From Sphingomonas sp. S-NIH.Pt15_0812 (GTDB lineage Bacteria > Pseudomonadota > Alphaproteobacteria > Sphingomonadales > Sphingomonadaceae): 64,000 nucleotides of DNA. Below are positions 17,849-27,331 of this stretch, one piece after another; within the stretch, counting starts at the first letter, position 1; every line of letters starts with the position of its first letter. The position numbers and the translations under genes are program-made. Under the pieces are notes generated by a model. The model did no database searches, had not been told where the DNA came from, and saw only the letters and a list, made by a program, of their open reading frames with translations. The stretch lies in the NCBI RefSeq assembly GCF_003951315.1, contig NZ_QLJH01000006.1, forward strand, positions 62,001-126,000, given 5' to 3'.

Positions 17849-19243
17849 TCAGCGACGCGTGACCGCCGCCACGTCGGGCGGCGACCAGCCGCCGCCCATC
17901 GCCTGGTAGAGCGTGACATAGGCGTTGAGGCGATCGGCCCGCGCCTGGATCAGCGTGAGTTCGGCATTGAGCAGCCCGCGCTGCGAATCCAGCTGGTCGA
18001 GATAGCCTGAATAGCCCGCGCGGTAGCGGTTCGACGCATTGCGGAGCGCCGCCGCCAGGGCATCCCGCTGCGCCGCCAGGGCCTGCGCCTGCTCGCCCGA
18101 GCGGCGGACGCCGACCAGGCTGTCGTCCACCTCGCGGAACGCCACCAACGCCGCGCGGCGATAGGCATAGGCCGCCTGATCGCGCCGGGCGGTGGCGATG
18201 TCCGCCTGCGCACCCAAGCGCCCGCCATCGAAGATCGGCGACAGGATGCTCGCCCCGATCGAGAACACCCCGATCGGATTGGCCAATGCGGTCGACAGCG
18301 CCACGCCCGCCGATCCGGTCAGCGCCAGATTGGGCAGTATCGCCGCCCGCGCGCTGTCGAGCGTGCGGTCGGTGGCGACCAATGTCTGTTCGGCCTGGTA
18401 CAGGTCCGGCCGGCGGCGGAGCAGGTCGGCGGGCAGGCCATCGGGAATGGTCGGCGCGCGCAACCGTTCCAGCGTCACGCCGCGCGGGATCGTGCCGGGG
18501 GATGTGCCGAGCAACAGGCTGAGCGCATTCTCCTGCCGCGCGACCGCCAGTTCGGCGGCGGGCACCAGTTGCTCGGTGGCGTGATATTCGCCCTCCGCCT
18601 GATGGAGTTCCAGGTTCGACGTATAGCCCGTCTCCGCCCGCCGCCGCGCGATGCGCAGCGCCTCTGCGCGCGACGCCAGGGTCTCGCGCGCCACCGCCAG
18701 CCGCCGGTCGAGCGCGCGGAGCGTGATATAGCCGGTGGCGACGCTGCTCGCGACCGACAGCCGCACCGCATCGCGCGCGCCGTCGCTGGCCAGCAGCTGC
18801 GCCTGCGCGGCGCGGCTCGCCTGGCGCAACCGGCCGAACAGGTCGAGATCATAGCTGATCTGCACCGCCGGCTGCGCGCCCAACGCATCGCTCGCGGTGC
18901 CGAACGGGCTGACGCTCTGCCCCGCCGTGCCGGGAGAGGCACCGCCGACCTGCGGCGTGCGCTGCGCCCGCGCCAGCCGGAACTGACCGCGCGCCTCCTC
19001 CACCCGCGCCACCGCGATGGCGAGGTCGACATTGTCGGCCAGCGCCCGCTCGACCAGTCCGGTCAGCACCGGGTCGCCGAAACCCTGCCACCAATCGGCC
19101 CGCACCGGCGCCCCCGGCCCCAGCGCGGTGCGCCAGCCGGGCGGCGGCGCGACCGTGGCGGCCGGTGGCGCCTCCGGGCGCGGCCCGATGCATCCCGCCA
19201 GCGATACGGTCGCGGCGACCCCGATGATCGTCCGCCGCATCAC
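17849..19243 (-). CDS. Outer-membrane factor lipoprotein of an efflux system (NodT/OprM family)
   Basis: A 464-residue TolC-like lipoprotein. The signal peptide ends in the lipobox SLAGC, and the DWWQGFGDPVLTGLVERAL segment with NVDLAIAVARVEEAR is typical of NodT-type factors. Two repeats of long coiled coil follow (around residues 60-260 and 270-450). RRRPDLYQAEQTLVATD marks the second repeat. It forms the outer-membrane exit duct for the preceding fusion protein and DHA2 transporter. Its ATG overlaps the HlyD stop by 4 nt. It is the last gene of the operon. Confidence 0.92.
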   Translation of the reverse strand: MMRRTIIGVAATVSLAGCIGPRPEAPPAATVAPPPGWRTALGPGAPVRADWWQGFGDPVLTGLVERALADNVDLAIAVARVEEARGQFRLARAQRTPQVGGASPGTAGQSVSPFGTASDALGAQPAVQISYDLDLFGRLRQASRAAQAQLLASDGARDAVRLSVASSVATGYITLRALDRRLAVARETLASRAEALRIARRRAETGYTSNLELHQAEGEYHATEQLVPAAELAVARQENALSLLLGTSPGTIPRGVTLERLRAPTIPDGLPADLLRRRPDLYQAEQTLVATDRTLDSARAAILPNLALTGSAGVALSTALANPIGVFSIGASILSPIFDGGRLGAQADIATARRDQAAYAYRRAALVAFREVDDSLVGVRRSGEQAQALAAQRDALAAALRNASNRYRAGYSGYLDQLDSQRGLLNAELTLIQARADRLNAYVTLYQAMGGGWSPPDVAAVTRR

Positions 19244-20394
19244 CGCAGGCGCGGTCCGGTGCTGGTGTCGACGCGCGCCTGCACCGACATGCCGGGCCGC
19301 AGCCGCTGCGCCAGCGCCTGGCCCGGATCGATCCGGATGCGCACCGCGATCCGCTGCGGCACCTTGGTGAAGTTGCCGGTGGCGTTGTCCGCCTTCAGCA
19401 CCGCGAACTCGCTGCCCGCGGCCGGCGAGATGCGTTCGACCCGCCCGGTCAGCCGGGCATTGGCCAGCGCGTCAACGGTGAAGCTGGCCGGCTGGCCGAC
19501 CAGCATCCGCGCGGTCTGCGCCTCCTTGAAATTGGCGATCACCCAGGTTTCGGGCGGCACCAGGAACATGAGCTGCGAGCCCGCCGTGACATATTGGCCG
19601 ACCCGCACCCCGACCTCGGACAGCCGCCCCGCCTCCGGCGCACGGACCAATGTGTTGCTGAGGTCGATCTGCGCCAGCCGCCGTGCCGCCTCCGCGCCGG
19701 AGACGCCCGCCTGCTGGCCGCCGCGACCGACCTCGACCGTCCGCACGTCCTGCCGCGCGATCTCACGGGCGGCGCGCGCCTGCTTCACCCCGGCCTGGGC
19801 CTGGCGCAACGCCGCCAGCGTCTGGTCCTGTTCGCGCAACGACACCGAGCCGTCGCGGACCAGGTCGTCGACCCGGTTCATGTCCGCCTGCGCGCGCATC
19901 AGCTGCGCCTCGGCATTGGCGACGGCGGCATCCTGCGCGACCAGGCTGGCGGCGCGGCTGCGCTGTGCCTGGGCGCTGTTGGCGAGCGTCGCCGATTGCG
20001 CCGCGACCTGCGCATCGGCCTGCTCGACCCGCTGGCGATAGATGCGGTCATCGATCGTCACCAGCGGTTGCCCGGCGCGCACCGCCTCGAAATCGCGGAC
20101 CAGCACCCGCGTGACATAGCCCGATACCTGCGGCGCGATCACAGTGGTCCGGCCGCGCACATAGGCATTGTCGGTCGATTCATAGGATGTGGCGAAGGGC
20201 GGCAGCCGCCACGCCGCCAGCACCGCCAGCACGCCCGCGATCGCCAGCAACAGCAGCACGATCGTCGCCGTGCCGCTGGGCCGCTGCGGTTTCCAGCCCG
20301 AACCGGCCGTGGGGGCGGCCGTCGGGGGTGCGGCCTCCGCCGCGCGTTCCTCGGTCACCGGCTCGGCGGCGACGGGGGTCCGAACATCCGTCAT
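19240..20394 (-). CDS. HlyD/EmrA-type membrane-fusion protein
   Basis: A 384-residue protein with a short cytoplasmic head, one membrane helix (TATIVLLLLAIAGVLAVLAAW) and a periplasmic part. The start of the beta-barrel/lipoyl half is YESTDNAYVRGRTTVIAPQVSGYV, the classical EmrA motif. A long coiled coil runs through residues ~110-230. The second lipoyl half contains LIDLSNTLVRAPEAGRL-like sequence. It links the inner-membrane DHA2 pump to the outer-membrane factor. It overlaps both neighbours by 4 nt (ATGA), so the three components are translationally coupled. Confidence 0.93.
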   Translation of the reverse strand: MTDVRTPVAAEPVTEERAAEAAPPTAAPTAGSGWKPQRPSGTATIVLLLLAIAGVLAVLAAWRLPPFATSYESTDNAYVRGRTTVIAPQVSGYVTRVLVRDFEAVRAGQPLVTIDDRIYRQRVEQADAQVAAQSATLANSAQAQRSRAASLVAQDAAVANAEAQLMRAQADMNRVDDLVRDGSVSLREQDQTLAALRQAQAGVKQARAAREIARQDVRTVEVGRGGQQAGVSGAEAARRLAQIDLSNTLVRAPEAGRLSEVGVRVGQYVTAGSQLMFLVPPETWVIANFKEAQTARMLVGQPASFTVDALANARLTGRVERISPAAGSEFAVLKADNATGNFTKVPQRIAVRIRIDPGQALAQRLRPGMSVQARVDTSTGPRLR

Positions 20395-22070
20395 GCACCC
20401 TGCTCCATCGCCAGACGCGCCGCCTGCCTGGCCCGCCGCGTCCGGCGCAGCAGCAGGAACAGCAGGTACAGGAACGTCGCCGCCGCCATCACCGCGACGA
20501 GCCGGAACACATCGTCATAAGCGAGCACGTTCGCCTCGCGCGTCGCCGCCTGCGACAGCAGCGCGCCGCCCTCCGCACTGCGCAAACCGGGGTCGCCGAC
20601 CACCTGGCCGACCGCCGCGCCGCCGGCCTGGAGGCGTTGCATCACCAGCGGGTTGGTCGGGTCGACCGCATCGACGATCGCGGCGCTGTTCGCCTTCTCC
20701 CGGACCACCTGATAGGTGCCGAGCAGGGCGTTGCCGGCCAGGCTGCCGACCGAGTTGATGATGCCGAACAAGGCGATGAAGCTGATGATGTGGCCGGCCC
20801 CTTCCTTCAATGCGCGCGTCATGCCGAACAACAACGCCGGCCCCAGGAAAAAGGTGGCGGAGAAGGCGATCAGCGCCTGTGTGACATAGAGTTCGGGCGC
20901 GCGCGTCAGGCTGGTCGACTGCGCGTCCATCCACGCCGCCACTGCGACGAGGCCCACCGCCAGCATGATCGGATGCGCCAGCCGCTCGACGTCGAGCGTC
21001 ACCGCGCTCAGCACCACCCCGGCGACCGAGGCGAGGAAGATGATCGTGAAGAATGGCCCCAGCTGATCGTTGTTCTGTCCCAGGGTGGTCAACAATCCGA
21101 CCGCCGCGAAGCTCTGCTCCGCCAGCACGATCCGCGCCATCAGCGTGACGATCGCGAAGCGGACGATGTCGGCGCTCGCCAGCCAGCGCGTGTTGAGCAG
21201 GGGATTGACCCGGTGATGCTCGATCCACAGCGCCGCCGCCAGCAGGGGGATCGCGCCGATCAGCGACCAGCCGATCCACGCAGCATTGGTCCACCAGACG
21301 ATCCGGCCCAGCCCCAACACCGCCGAGAACAACGCCATCGCCCCCGCATAAAGGGTGAAGGTGACGAAATCGAGCGGCTCGAACGCACGTTGCCGCGTGG
21401 TCGGCGGCAGGCGCAGCGCGGCGACCGCCGCCAGCGACAGCAGCGCGAGGCCGAGCTCGAACAGGTACAGCGTCCGCCACTGCGACATGGCGAGCAGCTC
21501 GGGCGAAAAGAGCCGGGCGAGCGGCGTCGCGCATTGCGGCACGCCGATGCCGATCACCACCGCCTTCAACCGCCATTTCGCCGGCAGCGCCTGCATCATG
21601 TAATAGAGGCCCAGGCTCGACAGCGCCGCCGCCGCCATGCCGCTCGACGCCCGCACCACGATCGCCGACCAGAAGTCGTGGACGAACAGATGCGCCAGCG
21701 TCAGCGCGACATAGAGGCCGACGAACAGCAGCGCGAACGGCCGCAGCCCGAATTGCTGGCGGAACTTGATGAGCAGCAGGTTGATGCTGACATTGCTCAT
21801 CACATAGACGGTCGGCAGCCAGGCGATCTCCGCCGGATCCAGCCCCAGCGCGCCCTGCAACGTATAGGTGTTGGCGGAGACCAGCGCATTGCCGAGCCCG
21901 GCGGTCAACCCGACCAGGATCGAGATCGCGCCATAGGCGATGCGCCGGCCGGTCGGATGGTCGGGCGAGCCGGGCGAACCGGGCATGGCCGGCCGCTCGT
22001 GCGGCGCGAAGGTCCAGTCCTCCTCGGTCAGGAAGCGGCGCGCACGCCCGAACAGGGCGGCGGCGGTCAC
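20391..22070 (-). CDS. DHA2-family (EmrB-like) MFS multidrug transporter
   Basis: A 559-residue transporter with about 14 hydrophobic segments, as expected for DHA2. The first helix region, LVGLTAGLGNALVSANTYTLQGALGLDP, followed by WLPTVYVMSNVSINLL, is typical of EmrB-like pumps paired with HlyD proteins. An N-terminal cytoplasmic extension of ~45 residues is longer than usual. It probably exports amphipathic drugs or an unknown natural compound in exchange for protons. Its ATG overlaps the stop of an AAA ATPase gene, an unusual partner for this pump type. Confidence 0.9.
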   Translation of the reverse strand: MTAAALFGRARRFLTEEDWTFAPHERPAMPGSPGSPDHPTGRRIAYGAISILVGLTAGLGNALVSANTYTLQGALGLDPAEIAWLPTVYVMSNVSINLLLIKFRQQFGLRPFALLFVGLYVALTLAHLFVHDFWSAIVVRASSGMAAAALSSLGLYYMMQALPAKWRLKAVVIGIGVPQCATPLARLFSPELLAMSQWRTLYLFELGLALLSLAAVAALRLPPTTRQRAFEPLDFVTFTLYAGAMALFSAVLGLGRIVWWTNAAWIGWSLIGAIPLLAAALWIEHHRVNPLLNTRWLASADIVRFAIVTLMARIVLAEQSFAAVGLLTTLGQNNDQLGPFFTIIFLASVAGVVLSAVTLDVERLAHPIMLAVGLVAVAAWMDAQSTSLTRAPELYVTQALIAFSATFFLGPALLFGMTRALKEGAGHIISFIALFGIINSVGSLAGNALLGTYQVVREKANSAAIVDAVDPTNPLVMQRLQAGGAAVGQVVGDPGLRSAEGGALLSQAATREANVLAYDDVFRLVAVMAAATFLYLLFLLLRRTRRARQAARLAMEQGA

Positions 22071-22867
22071 AGCGCCACGCCCTCGCGCCCCGCCAGGTCG
22101 ACGATATAGTGCCAGGCCACCCGGCCAGACCGGCTGCCGCGCTGCGTCGCCCAGCGAACCGCCAGGTCGGGGTCGTAAGACAGGCCATATGCCCCGGCAT
22201 AGCCGGCGACGATCGCCAGATACTGGTCCTGGTCGATGGCATGGAAGCCCAGGCTGAGGCCGAACCGGTCGGCAAGCGCCAGATGATCGTCGATCGAGTC
22301 GCGCGGATTGATCGCGCTTTCCTGCTCGGCGATGTCGCGGGCGGCGATATGGCGGCGATTGGCGGTGACCAGCAGGCGGACATTCGCCGGCCGCGCCTCC
22401 GCCCCGCCCTCCAGCATCGAACGCAGCAGCCGCGCCTCGCCCGGATCGTCGACGCCGAGGTCATCGACGAACAACGCGAAGGCGCGCGGCACCGGGGCGA
22501 GCACCGCGAACAAGGCAGGCAGTTGATGGAGCGTCGCCACCTCGACCAGCGCCAGGTCGCCGCCCGCCGCCTGGACCGCGCCCACCGCGCTCTTCACCAG
22601 CGCCGACTTGCCGGTGCCGCGCGCGCCCCAGAGCAGCACGTCCTGCGCCGCGCGACCGCCGGCGAGCCGTTCCAGATTGTCGACCAGCGCCGCCTTCTGC
22701 CGCTCGATGCCGAGCAGGCGGTCGAGCGGCTGCGGCGCGAAGGCCCGGGTCGCCGCCAGCACGCCGTCCCGCCAGACATAGGCGGGATGCGCCCGCGCAT
22801 CCGCCGCGGGCGGCGGCGGCGGCGACAGGCGTTCAAGGGCAGCGGCGATCCGTTCGAATGCATCCAT
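22067..22867 (-). CDS. DUF815-family AAA ATPase
   Basis: A 266-residue P-loop protein. The Walker A motif is LLWGARGTGKSALV (around residue 80), Walker B is FALFVDDLGVDD, and LLVTANRRHI is the sensor-1 Asn region. NPRDSIDDHLALADRFGLSLGF is the signature of DUF815 (the RavA-unrelated YPO-type bacterial ATPases). The cellular role of DUF815 is not established. It is the first gene of a four-gene overlapping operon with the DHA2-HlyD-OMF efflux set, sharing an ATGA with the transporter gene. Confidence 0.87.
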   Translation of the reverse strand: MDAFERIAAALERLSPPPPPAADARAHPAYVWRDGVLAATRAFAPQPLDRLLGIERQKAALVDNLERLAGGRAAQDVLLWGARGTGKSALVKSAVGAVQAAGGDLALVEVATLHQLPALFAVLAPVPRAFALFVDDLGVDDPGEARLLRSMLEGGAEARPANVRLLVTANRRHIAARDIAEQESAINPRDSIDDHLALADRFGLSLGFHAIDQDQYLAIVAGYAGAYGLSYDPDLAVRWATQRGSRSGRVAWHYIVDLAGREGVAL

Positions 22868-22930
22868 CAGGATCGCCTAATGAAAAGATCGCGCGCTGAC
22901 AGCCCCTGAATATGTCGCTGACCGAAAGCC

Positions 22931-24964
22931 TTACTTGGTCCAGCGATCCATCCAGCCCAATACCTCGCCATACCATTGGCGCGAGTTGCGCGGCTTCAAG
23001 ACCCAGTGGTTCTCGTTGGGGAAGACGACCAGCCGCGACGGGATGTCGCGCCGCTGCAGCGCGGTGAACGCCGCCAGCCCTTGCGTATAGGGGATGCGGA
23101 AGTCCTTTTCGCCGGTGATGACCAGCATCGGCGTCTTCCAGTTCTGGACGAAGTTGACCGGGTTCCACTTCTCGAACGCGGCGGGGTCCTCATAATAGGT
23201 CTTGCCGCCATGTTCCCACTCGTCGAACCACAACTCCTCGGTCTCATAGGCCATGGCGCGGGCGTCGAACACGCCGTCATGCTGGACGATGCACTTGAAC
23301 CGGTCGGGCCACTTCCCCTCGATCCAGTTCATCATATAGCCGCCATAGGAGGCGCCCAGCGCGCAGGCGCGGTTGCTGTCGAGCCAATCGAACTTGGCGG
23401 TCGCCGCCGCCAGTCCCTTTTGCAGGTCCTCCAGCGGCCAGCCGCCCCAATTGCTGCTGATCGAGTCGGTGAAGCGCTGGCCGTATCCGGTCGAGCCGTG
23501 GAAATCGACCGCCACCGTCGCATAGCCGCCGCCGGCGAACACCGCCGGGTTCCAGCGATAGGACCAGCTATTGTTGCTCGACCCCTGCGGCCCGCCATGC
23601 ACCATGAAGGCGATCGGCGCGGGCGTCGTCATCCCGGCCGGCTTCACCGCATAGCCCCAGACCGTATCGCCGTTCGCGCCGGTGAAGTTGAAGCGTGACA
23701 CGGTCGGCATGTCGATGCCGGCCAGCTTCTGCGCGTTGACGCTGGTCAAGCGCGTCGGCGTGCCGCCCCTGCCCGACACCATGAAGTAATCGTCGGGCGC
23801 GACCAGGCTGTTCATCGCCACGACCGCGCCCTTGGGCACCACCGCGACCGCCGAGACATGGCCCTGCCCGGTCAGGCGCGTCACCTTGCCGCTGGTCGCA
23901 TCGACCCGGAACAGCGGCGTCTCCTGCGTGTCGTCGGCGGTGACGTAGAGCGACTTGCCGTCCGGCGCCCAGGCGATCGAACCGACCGAACGGTCCCAGT
24001 CCTGGGTCAGGGCACGGACCCGACCACTGGCCAGGTCGCGGACCATCAGCACCTGTCGATCGGCTTCGAAGCCGGGACGCGTCATCGCGAAATAGGCGAG
24101 CGTGCGGCCATCGGGGGAGACGGTCGGCAGATTGTCCGTCGCCTGATTGCCCCGGGTCAAGTCGACCGGCGCGGACGATCCGTCGGCCGGCGCGGCGAAG
24201 ATGTCGAGATTGGTCGAGGTCGCCTCGATCCGTCCGGCCTCGCGCAACGCGAAATAGACGGTGCGGCTGTCGGGGCTCCATGCCACTTCCTCCCCGCCGC
24301 CGAACGGCTTGGACGGCGTATCGCCGACCAGCGTGCCGGTGATCGGAACGCCATCGCCGGTCGCGCCATCCGGGGTCAGCGGCAGGACGAAGAGCTGCGA
24401 GCGATTGCCATCCGCCCATGTGTCCCAGTGGCGCACGAAGAGCTGGTCATAGGTGCGGCCGGAGCCGGCATCCTCCGCCTTCTTCTCCATGGCAGGCGCC
24501 AGGCTCGGCGCACCGGGCTTGCGATCCGCCCAGACCAGCAGCTTGCTGGCATCCGGCGACACCTTGAAGCCGTTGAACCCGCCCGCGAACCGGGTCACTT
24601 GCCGGGCGGGGCCGCCGGTGATCGGCATCGCCCAGACCGCGCCGTCGCCGCCGCCCTTGTCGGAGGTGAAATAGACGGTGTCGCCGACGATCTGCGGGTC
24701 GTTCTCGTTGACGTTGGGCTCCGCCGCCAGCTTCTCCGGCTGCGCGCCGCGCTTGCTCAGGTCCAGCCGCCACAGATCGTAGCGGCCCTTGTCGGCCGCG
24801 ACATCGGTCTCGCGCTGTGCCCAGACCAGCCAATGCCCGTCCTTCGACGCGGTCGGTGCGCCGACGCGGCTCAGCGTGGTCAGGTCCTGGATGGTGAACT
24901 GCCGGGCGGCGGCCGGCGCGGCGACGGATGCGAGCGCGACGCCCGCGAACAGGAAAGTCTTCAT
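22931..24964 (-). CDS. Secreted S9 family prolyl-oligopeptidase-like peptidase (S9C, DPP5/acylaminoacyl-peptidase type)
   Basis: A 677-residue enzyme. The ATG at 24964 begins a signal peptide (MKTFLFAGVALASVAAPAAA); the longer upstream frame runs into the intergenic palindrome. Residues ~30-420 are a beta-propeller with WD-like repeats (VSPDASKLLVWADRK, WSPDSRTVYFAL, VSPDGRTLAYF). The C-terminal hydrolase carries the nucleophile elbow GASYGGYMMNW, Asp in ITGEKDFRIPYTQ and His in FPNENHWVLKP. It should cleave short peptides in the periplasm for amino-acid salvage. It appears monocistronic. Confidence 0.93.
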   Translation of the reverse strand: MKTFLFAGVALASVAAPAAARQFTIQDLTTLSRVGAPTASKDGHWLVWAQRETDVAADKGRYDLWRLDLSKRGAQPEKLAAEPNVNENDPQIVGDTVYFTSDKGGGDGAVWAMPITGGPARQVTRFAGGFNGFKVSPDASKLLVWADRKPGAPSLAPAMEKKAEDAGSGRTYDQLFVRHWDTWADGNRSQLFVLPLTPDGATGDGVPITGTLVGDTPSKPFGGGEEVAWSPDSRTVYFALREAGRIEATSTNLDIFAAPADGSSAPVDLTRGNQATDNLPTVSPDGRTLAYFAMTRPGFEADRQVLMVRDLASGRVRALTQDWDRSVGSIAWAPDGKSLYVTADDTQETPLFRVDATSGKVTRLTGQGHVSAVAVVPKGAVVAMNSLVAPDDYFMVSGRGGTPTRLTSVNAQKLAGIDMPTVSRFNFTGANGDTVWGYAVKPAGMTTPAPIAFMVHGGPQGSSNNSWSYRWNPAVFAGGGYATVAVDFHGSTGYGQRFTDSISSNWGGWPLEDLQKGLAAATAKFDWLDSNRACALGASYGGYMMNWIEGKWPDRFKCIVQHDGVFDARAMAYETEELWFDEWEHGGKTYYEDPAAFEKWNPVNFVQNWKTPMLVITGEKDFRIPYTQGLAAFTALQRRDIPSRLVVFPNENHWVLKPRNSRQWYGEVLGWMDRWTK

Positions 24965-25070
24965 GCAGATCAGGGTAGAGCAGATGCGCGGCGGCGCTTC
25001 AACTGCCCGACTCACCGATGGTGCCGCGTATCGGAACCCGATGCTGGACGCTCGAATCGATGCGCCATCG

Positions 25071-25129
25071 CGAGCGCGGAGAACCATCCAGACTCCGGCG
25101 CGCCGGCTCTGGATGGTTCGCTACGCTCG
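25071..25129. repeat. 59-bp extragenic palindrome (REP-like hairpin)
   Basis: Outer arms 25071-25092 and 25108-25129 match as reverse complements at 19 of 22 positions. The loop contains the perfect palindrome CCGGCGCGCCGG (25095-25106). The arm core GAACCATCCAGA recalls the ACCATCCC core of the hairpin at 587-618, which suggests a dispersed repeat family. It lies 3' of the popZ-like gene and 5' of the S9 peptidase, so it may also terminate the upstream operon. There is no T-tract. Confidence 0.6.
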
Positions 25130-25213
25130 CGGTGACGATGCCGGACCATGGGGACGCAATGCGGTCCCGTCACCGTCTATTGCCCGACCGACCATAAGGG
25201 CCGGTGTCCGGCC

Positions 25214-25804
25214 TTATCGCAGGCCGCCGGTGATCCGCTTGATCTCGCTCTGGACCATCGCCTCGACCATGCCCGGCAGGTTCGCATCCAGCCATTCGCG
25301 CAGGACCGGCCGTAGCATCTCGCGGACCAGCCCTTCGAGCGTGCCGTCGCTGCCGGGTTCCGGCTTCACCATCAGGCGGGCGAGCTGGTCGAGCGCGCCG
25401 CGGCTGGCGGCCACGGTCTGGCTGGACACGATCGCTTCGGGCACGGCGGCGGGGGCCGGCGGCGGCGTGACGGGCTGGCTCACCGGCTTCGACTCCGCAC
25501 GGACCGGCTCGGGCGCGACGGCGACCGGCTCGGGGCGACGCTCCGGCTGGACGGCCGGCTGCGGCTCGGGCTGAGGCTCCAGCTGCGGCGCGACGGCCTC
25601 GACCGGTTCGGAGAGTTCGAGCACTTCATCCTCATCCTCTTCTTCCTCGACCGGCGCCTGGACGACGCGGCCCATGCGACGACCCCGCGTCGGGCCGCTT
25701 TCCTCTTCGGCGATGATCCGCTTGATCGAGGAGAGGATCTCTTCCATCGACGGCTCGGCGCTCATGTCCCCCATCACCGCAATTCCCTGTTCGGCCGCCG
25801 TCAT
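25214..25804 (-). CDS. DUF2497 / PopZ-like polar organizing protein
   Basis: A 196-residue protein of three parts. An N-terminal helix SAEPSMEEILSSIKRIIAEEE comes first, then a long Pro/Glu/Ala-rich disordered middle (residues ~45-125), then a C-terminal helical bundle ending WLDANLPGMVEAMVQSEIKRI. This arrangement is that of PopZ, which self-assembles at the cell pole and anchors centromere and cell-cycle factors in alphaproteobacteria. Its ATG overlaps the tolC stop (ATGA). The gene order pcm-tolC-popZ-like is, to my memory, common in sphingomonads. Confidence 0.85.
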   Translation of the reverse strand: MTAAEQGIAVMGDMSAEPSMEEILSSIKRIIAEEESGPTRGRRMGRVVQAPVEEEEDEDEVLELSEPVEAVAPQLEPQPEPQPAVQPERRPEPVAVAPEPVRAESKPVSQPVTPPPAPAAVPEAIVSSQTVAASRGALDQLARLMVKPEPGSDGTLEGLVREMLRPVLREWLDANLPGMVEAMVQSEIKRITGGLR

Positions 25805-27327
25805 TGGCGGCTCGGTGCCGACGCACCTGTGGTCAGAGCGGGGCTCCTGTCAACGCCAGACTCCAGCACCGGATCCAGCGGCCGCCGGACCGTGGCGTCC
25901 TGCGCCGGCGTCTGCGCGGTGCTGGTCGCCACCGGACCGGGCTCGCCATCGCCGCCGAAATCGTTGAAGCGATTGCGGACCCGCTTGAAGTTCAGCGTCG
26001 GATCGTAGAGCGATGCCCCCTCCAGATTAAGGTCGCGCGCCTCCGCATCGCCCATCGCCGCGAGCAGCGCGAACCCGGCGACATAGGCGTCGCGCCGCGC
26101 CGTCACCAGCGTCACCTGGCTGTTGAGCAGTTCCTGCTCGGCATTGAGGATATCGAGGATCGTGCGCGTGCCGACGCTATTCTCGGCGCGGACGCCCTCC
26201 AGGCTCAACTTGTTGGCGCTGACCGCCGTTTCGGCCGAGGCGATCACCTGTTGCGAGGAGCGATAGATGGCGAAGGCGGACCGGGTCTGCGCGATCACCT
26301 GCCGTTCGGCGGCGGTGACGTTCTCGATCGCCTGGCTGCGCAGCGCCTCGGCCTGGCGGACCTGCGCGGCGGGACGCCCGCCCTGGAACAGCGGCACGGT
26401 CAGCGCCAGACCGACATTGGCGGACTGGCCCGACTGGCCCGGCTTGATATTGGTGCCCGCGCCGAGCGCGCCCAGATAGTTGAAGTAGTTGCCGCCGACC
26501 ACGACGTTCAGCCGCGGCAGCCGGCTGGCCCGGGCGACGTCGATGTCGAACCGCGTCGCGTCGCGCTGCTTGCCGGCGGCCAGCAAGGTCGGATTTTCCC
26601 GAAGCGCCTCGGCCACCGCATCGGCGGGCGATTTGGGAAGGTTCGGCAGCGGCGGCGGCGGCTGGAGGTCGGTCGGCGCGTCGCCCACGAAGCGGATATA
26701 ATTCTCGCGGCTGGAGATGAGCTGCGCCTCCGCCGACTGGAGCTGCGCGCGCGCCTGCGCCAGCCGCGCCTCGGACTGCGCCACGTCGGTCCGGGTCAGG
26801 TCGCCGACCTGGAACCGGTCGCGGCTGGCGTTCAGATTGACCTCCAGCACGCGGACATTCTGGCCGTTCAGCCCGACGATCGCCTCGTCGCGGATCACGT
26901 CCATATAGGCGCCGACGACGCTGGTGAACAATTGCGCCTCGGTGCCGCGAAGCTGCGCCTGCCCCGCCTCGACCCGCGTCTCCGCCCCACGCACCGCGTT
27001 GCGCACCGCGCCGCCCTGGAAGATCGGCACGGAGAGCTGCGTCGTGCCCTGCGCCAGCCGCGCCGGATTGCTCAGAGTGTTGCTGCTCGATGCATTGGGG
27101 ACCAGCACATTCTCGGTATAGCCGCCCGTCGCGGAGACGCTGGGCAGGCCGTTCGCGCGCGCCAGCGGCACATTCTCGTCCACCGCGCGCAGGTTGGCGC
27201 GCTGTCCCGTGATCGTCGGGTTGGTCTGATAGGCCTTGAGCAGCGCATCGCGCAGCGTTTCCGCCGACACGGGCGCAGCCAGGGCCAGGCCGGCGAACGC
27301 AGCGCCGGCGACGCGGGACGGGCGCAT
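25801..27327 (-). CDS. tolC: TolC-family outer-membrane efflux/secretion protein
   Basis: A 508-residue protein with a signal peptide (MRPSRVAGAAFAGLALAAPVSA). TolC marks include ETLRDALLKAYQTNPTI at the mature start, two internal repeats with TDVAQSEARLAQARAQL and VGTRTILDILNAEQELLNSQ, and a disordered C-terminal tail rich in Thr/Ala/Pro. It forms the trimeric outer-membrane channel for type I secretion and efflux. The start ATG is only 4 nt behind the pcm stop, and the stop overlaps the popZ-like ATG, so the three form one operon. Confidence 0.93.
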   Translation of the reverse strand: MRPSRVAGAAFAGLALAAPVSAETLRDALLKAYQTNPTITGQRANLRAVDENVPLARANGLPSVSATGGYTENVLVPNASSSNTLSNPARLAQGTTQLSVPIFQGGAVRNAVRGAETRVEAGQAQLRGTEAQLFTSVVGAYMDVIRDEAIVGLNGQNVRVLEVNLNASRDRFQVGDLTRTDVAQSEARLAQARAQLQSAEAQLISSRENYIRFVGDAPTDLQPPPPLPNLPKSPADAVAEALRENPTLLAAGKQRDATRFDIDVARASRLPRLNVVVGGNYFNYLGALGAGTNIKPGQSGQSANVGLALTVPLFQGGRPAAQVRQAEALRSQAIENVTAAERQVIAQTRSAFAIYRSSQQVIASAETAVSANKLSLEGVRAENSVGTRTILDILNAEQELLNSQVTLVTARRDAYVAGFALLAAMGDAEARDLNLEGASLYDPTLNFKRVRNRFNDFGGDGEPGPVATSTAQTPAQDATVRRPLDPVLESGVDRSPALTTGASAPSRQ

Positions 27328-27331
27328 GGGA

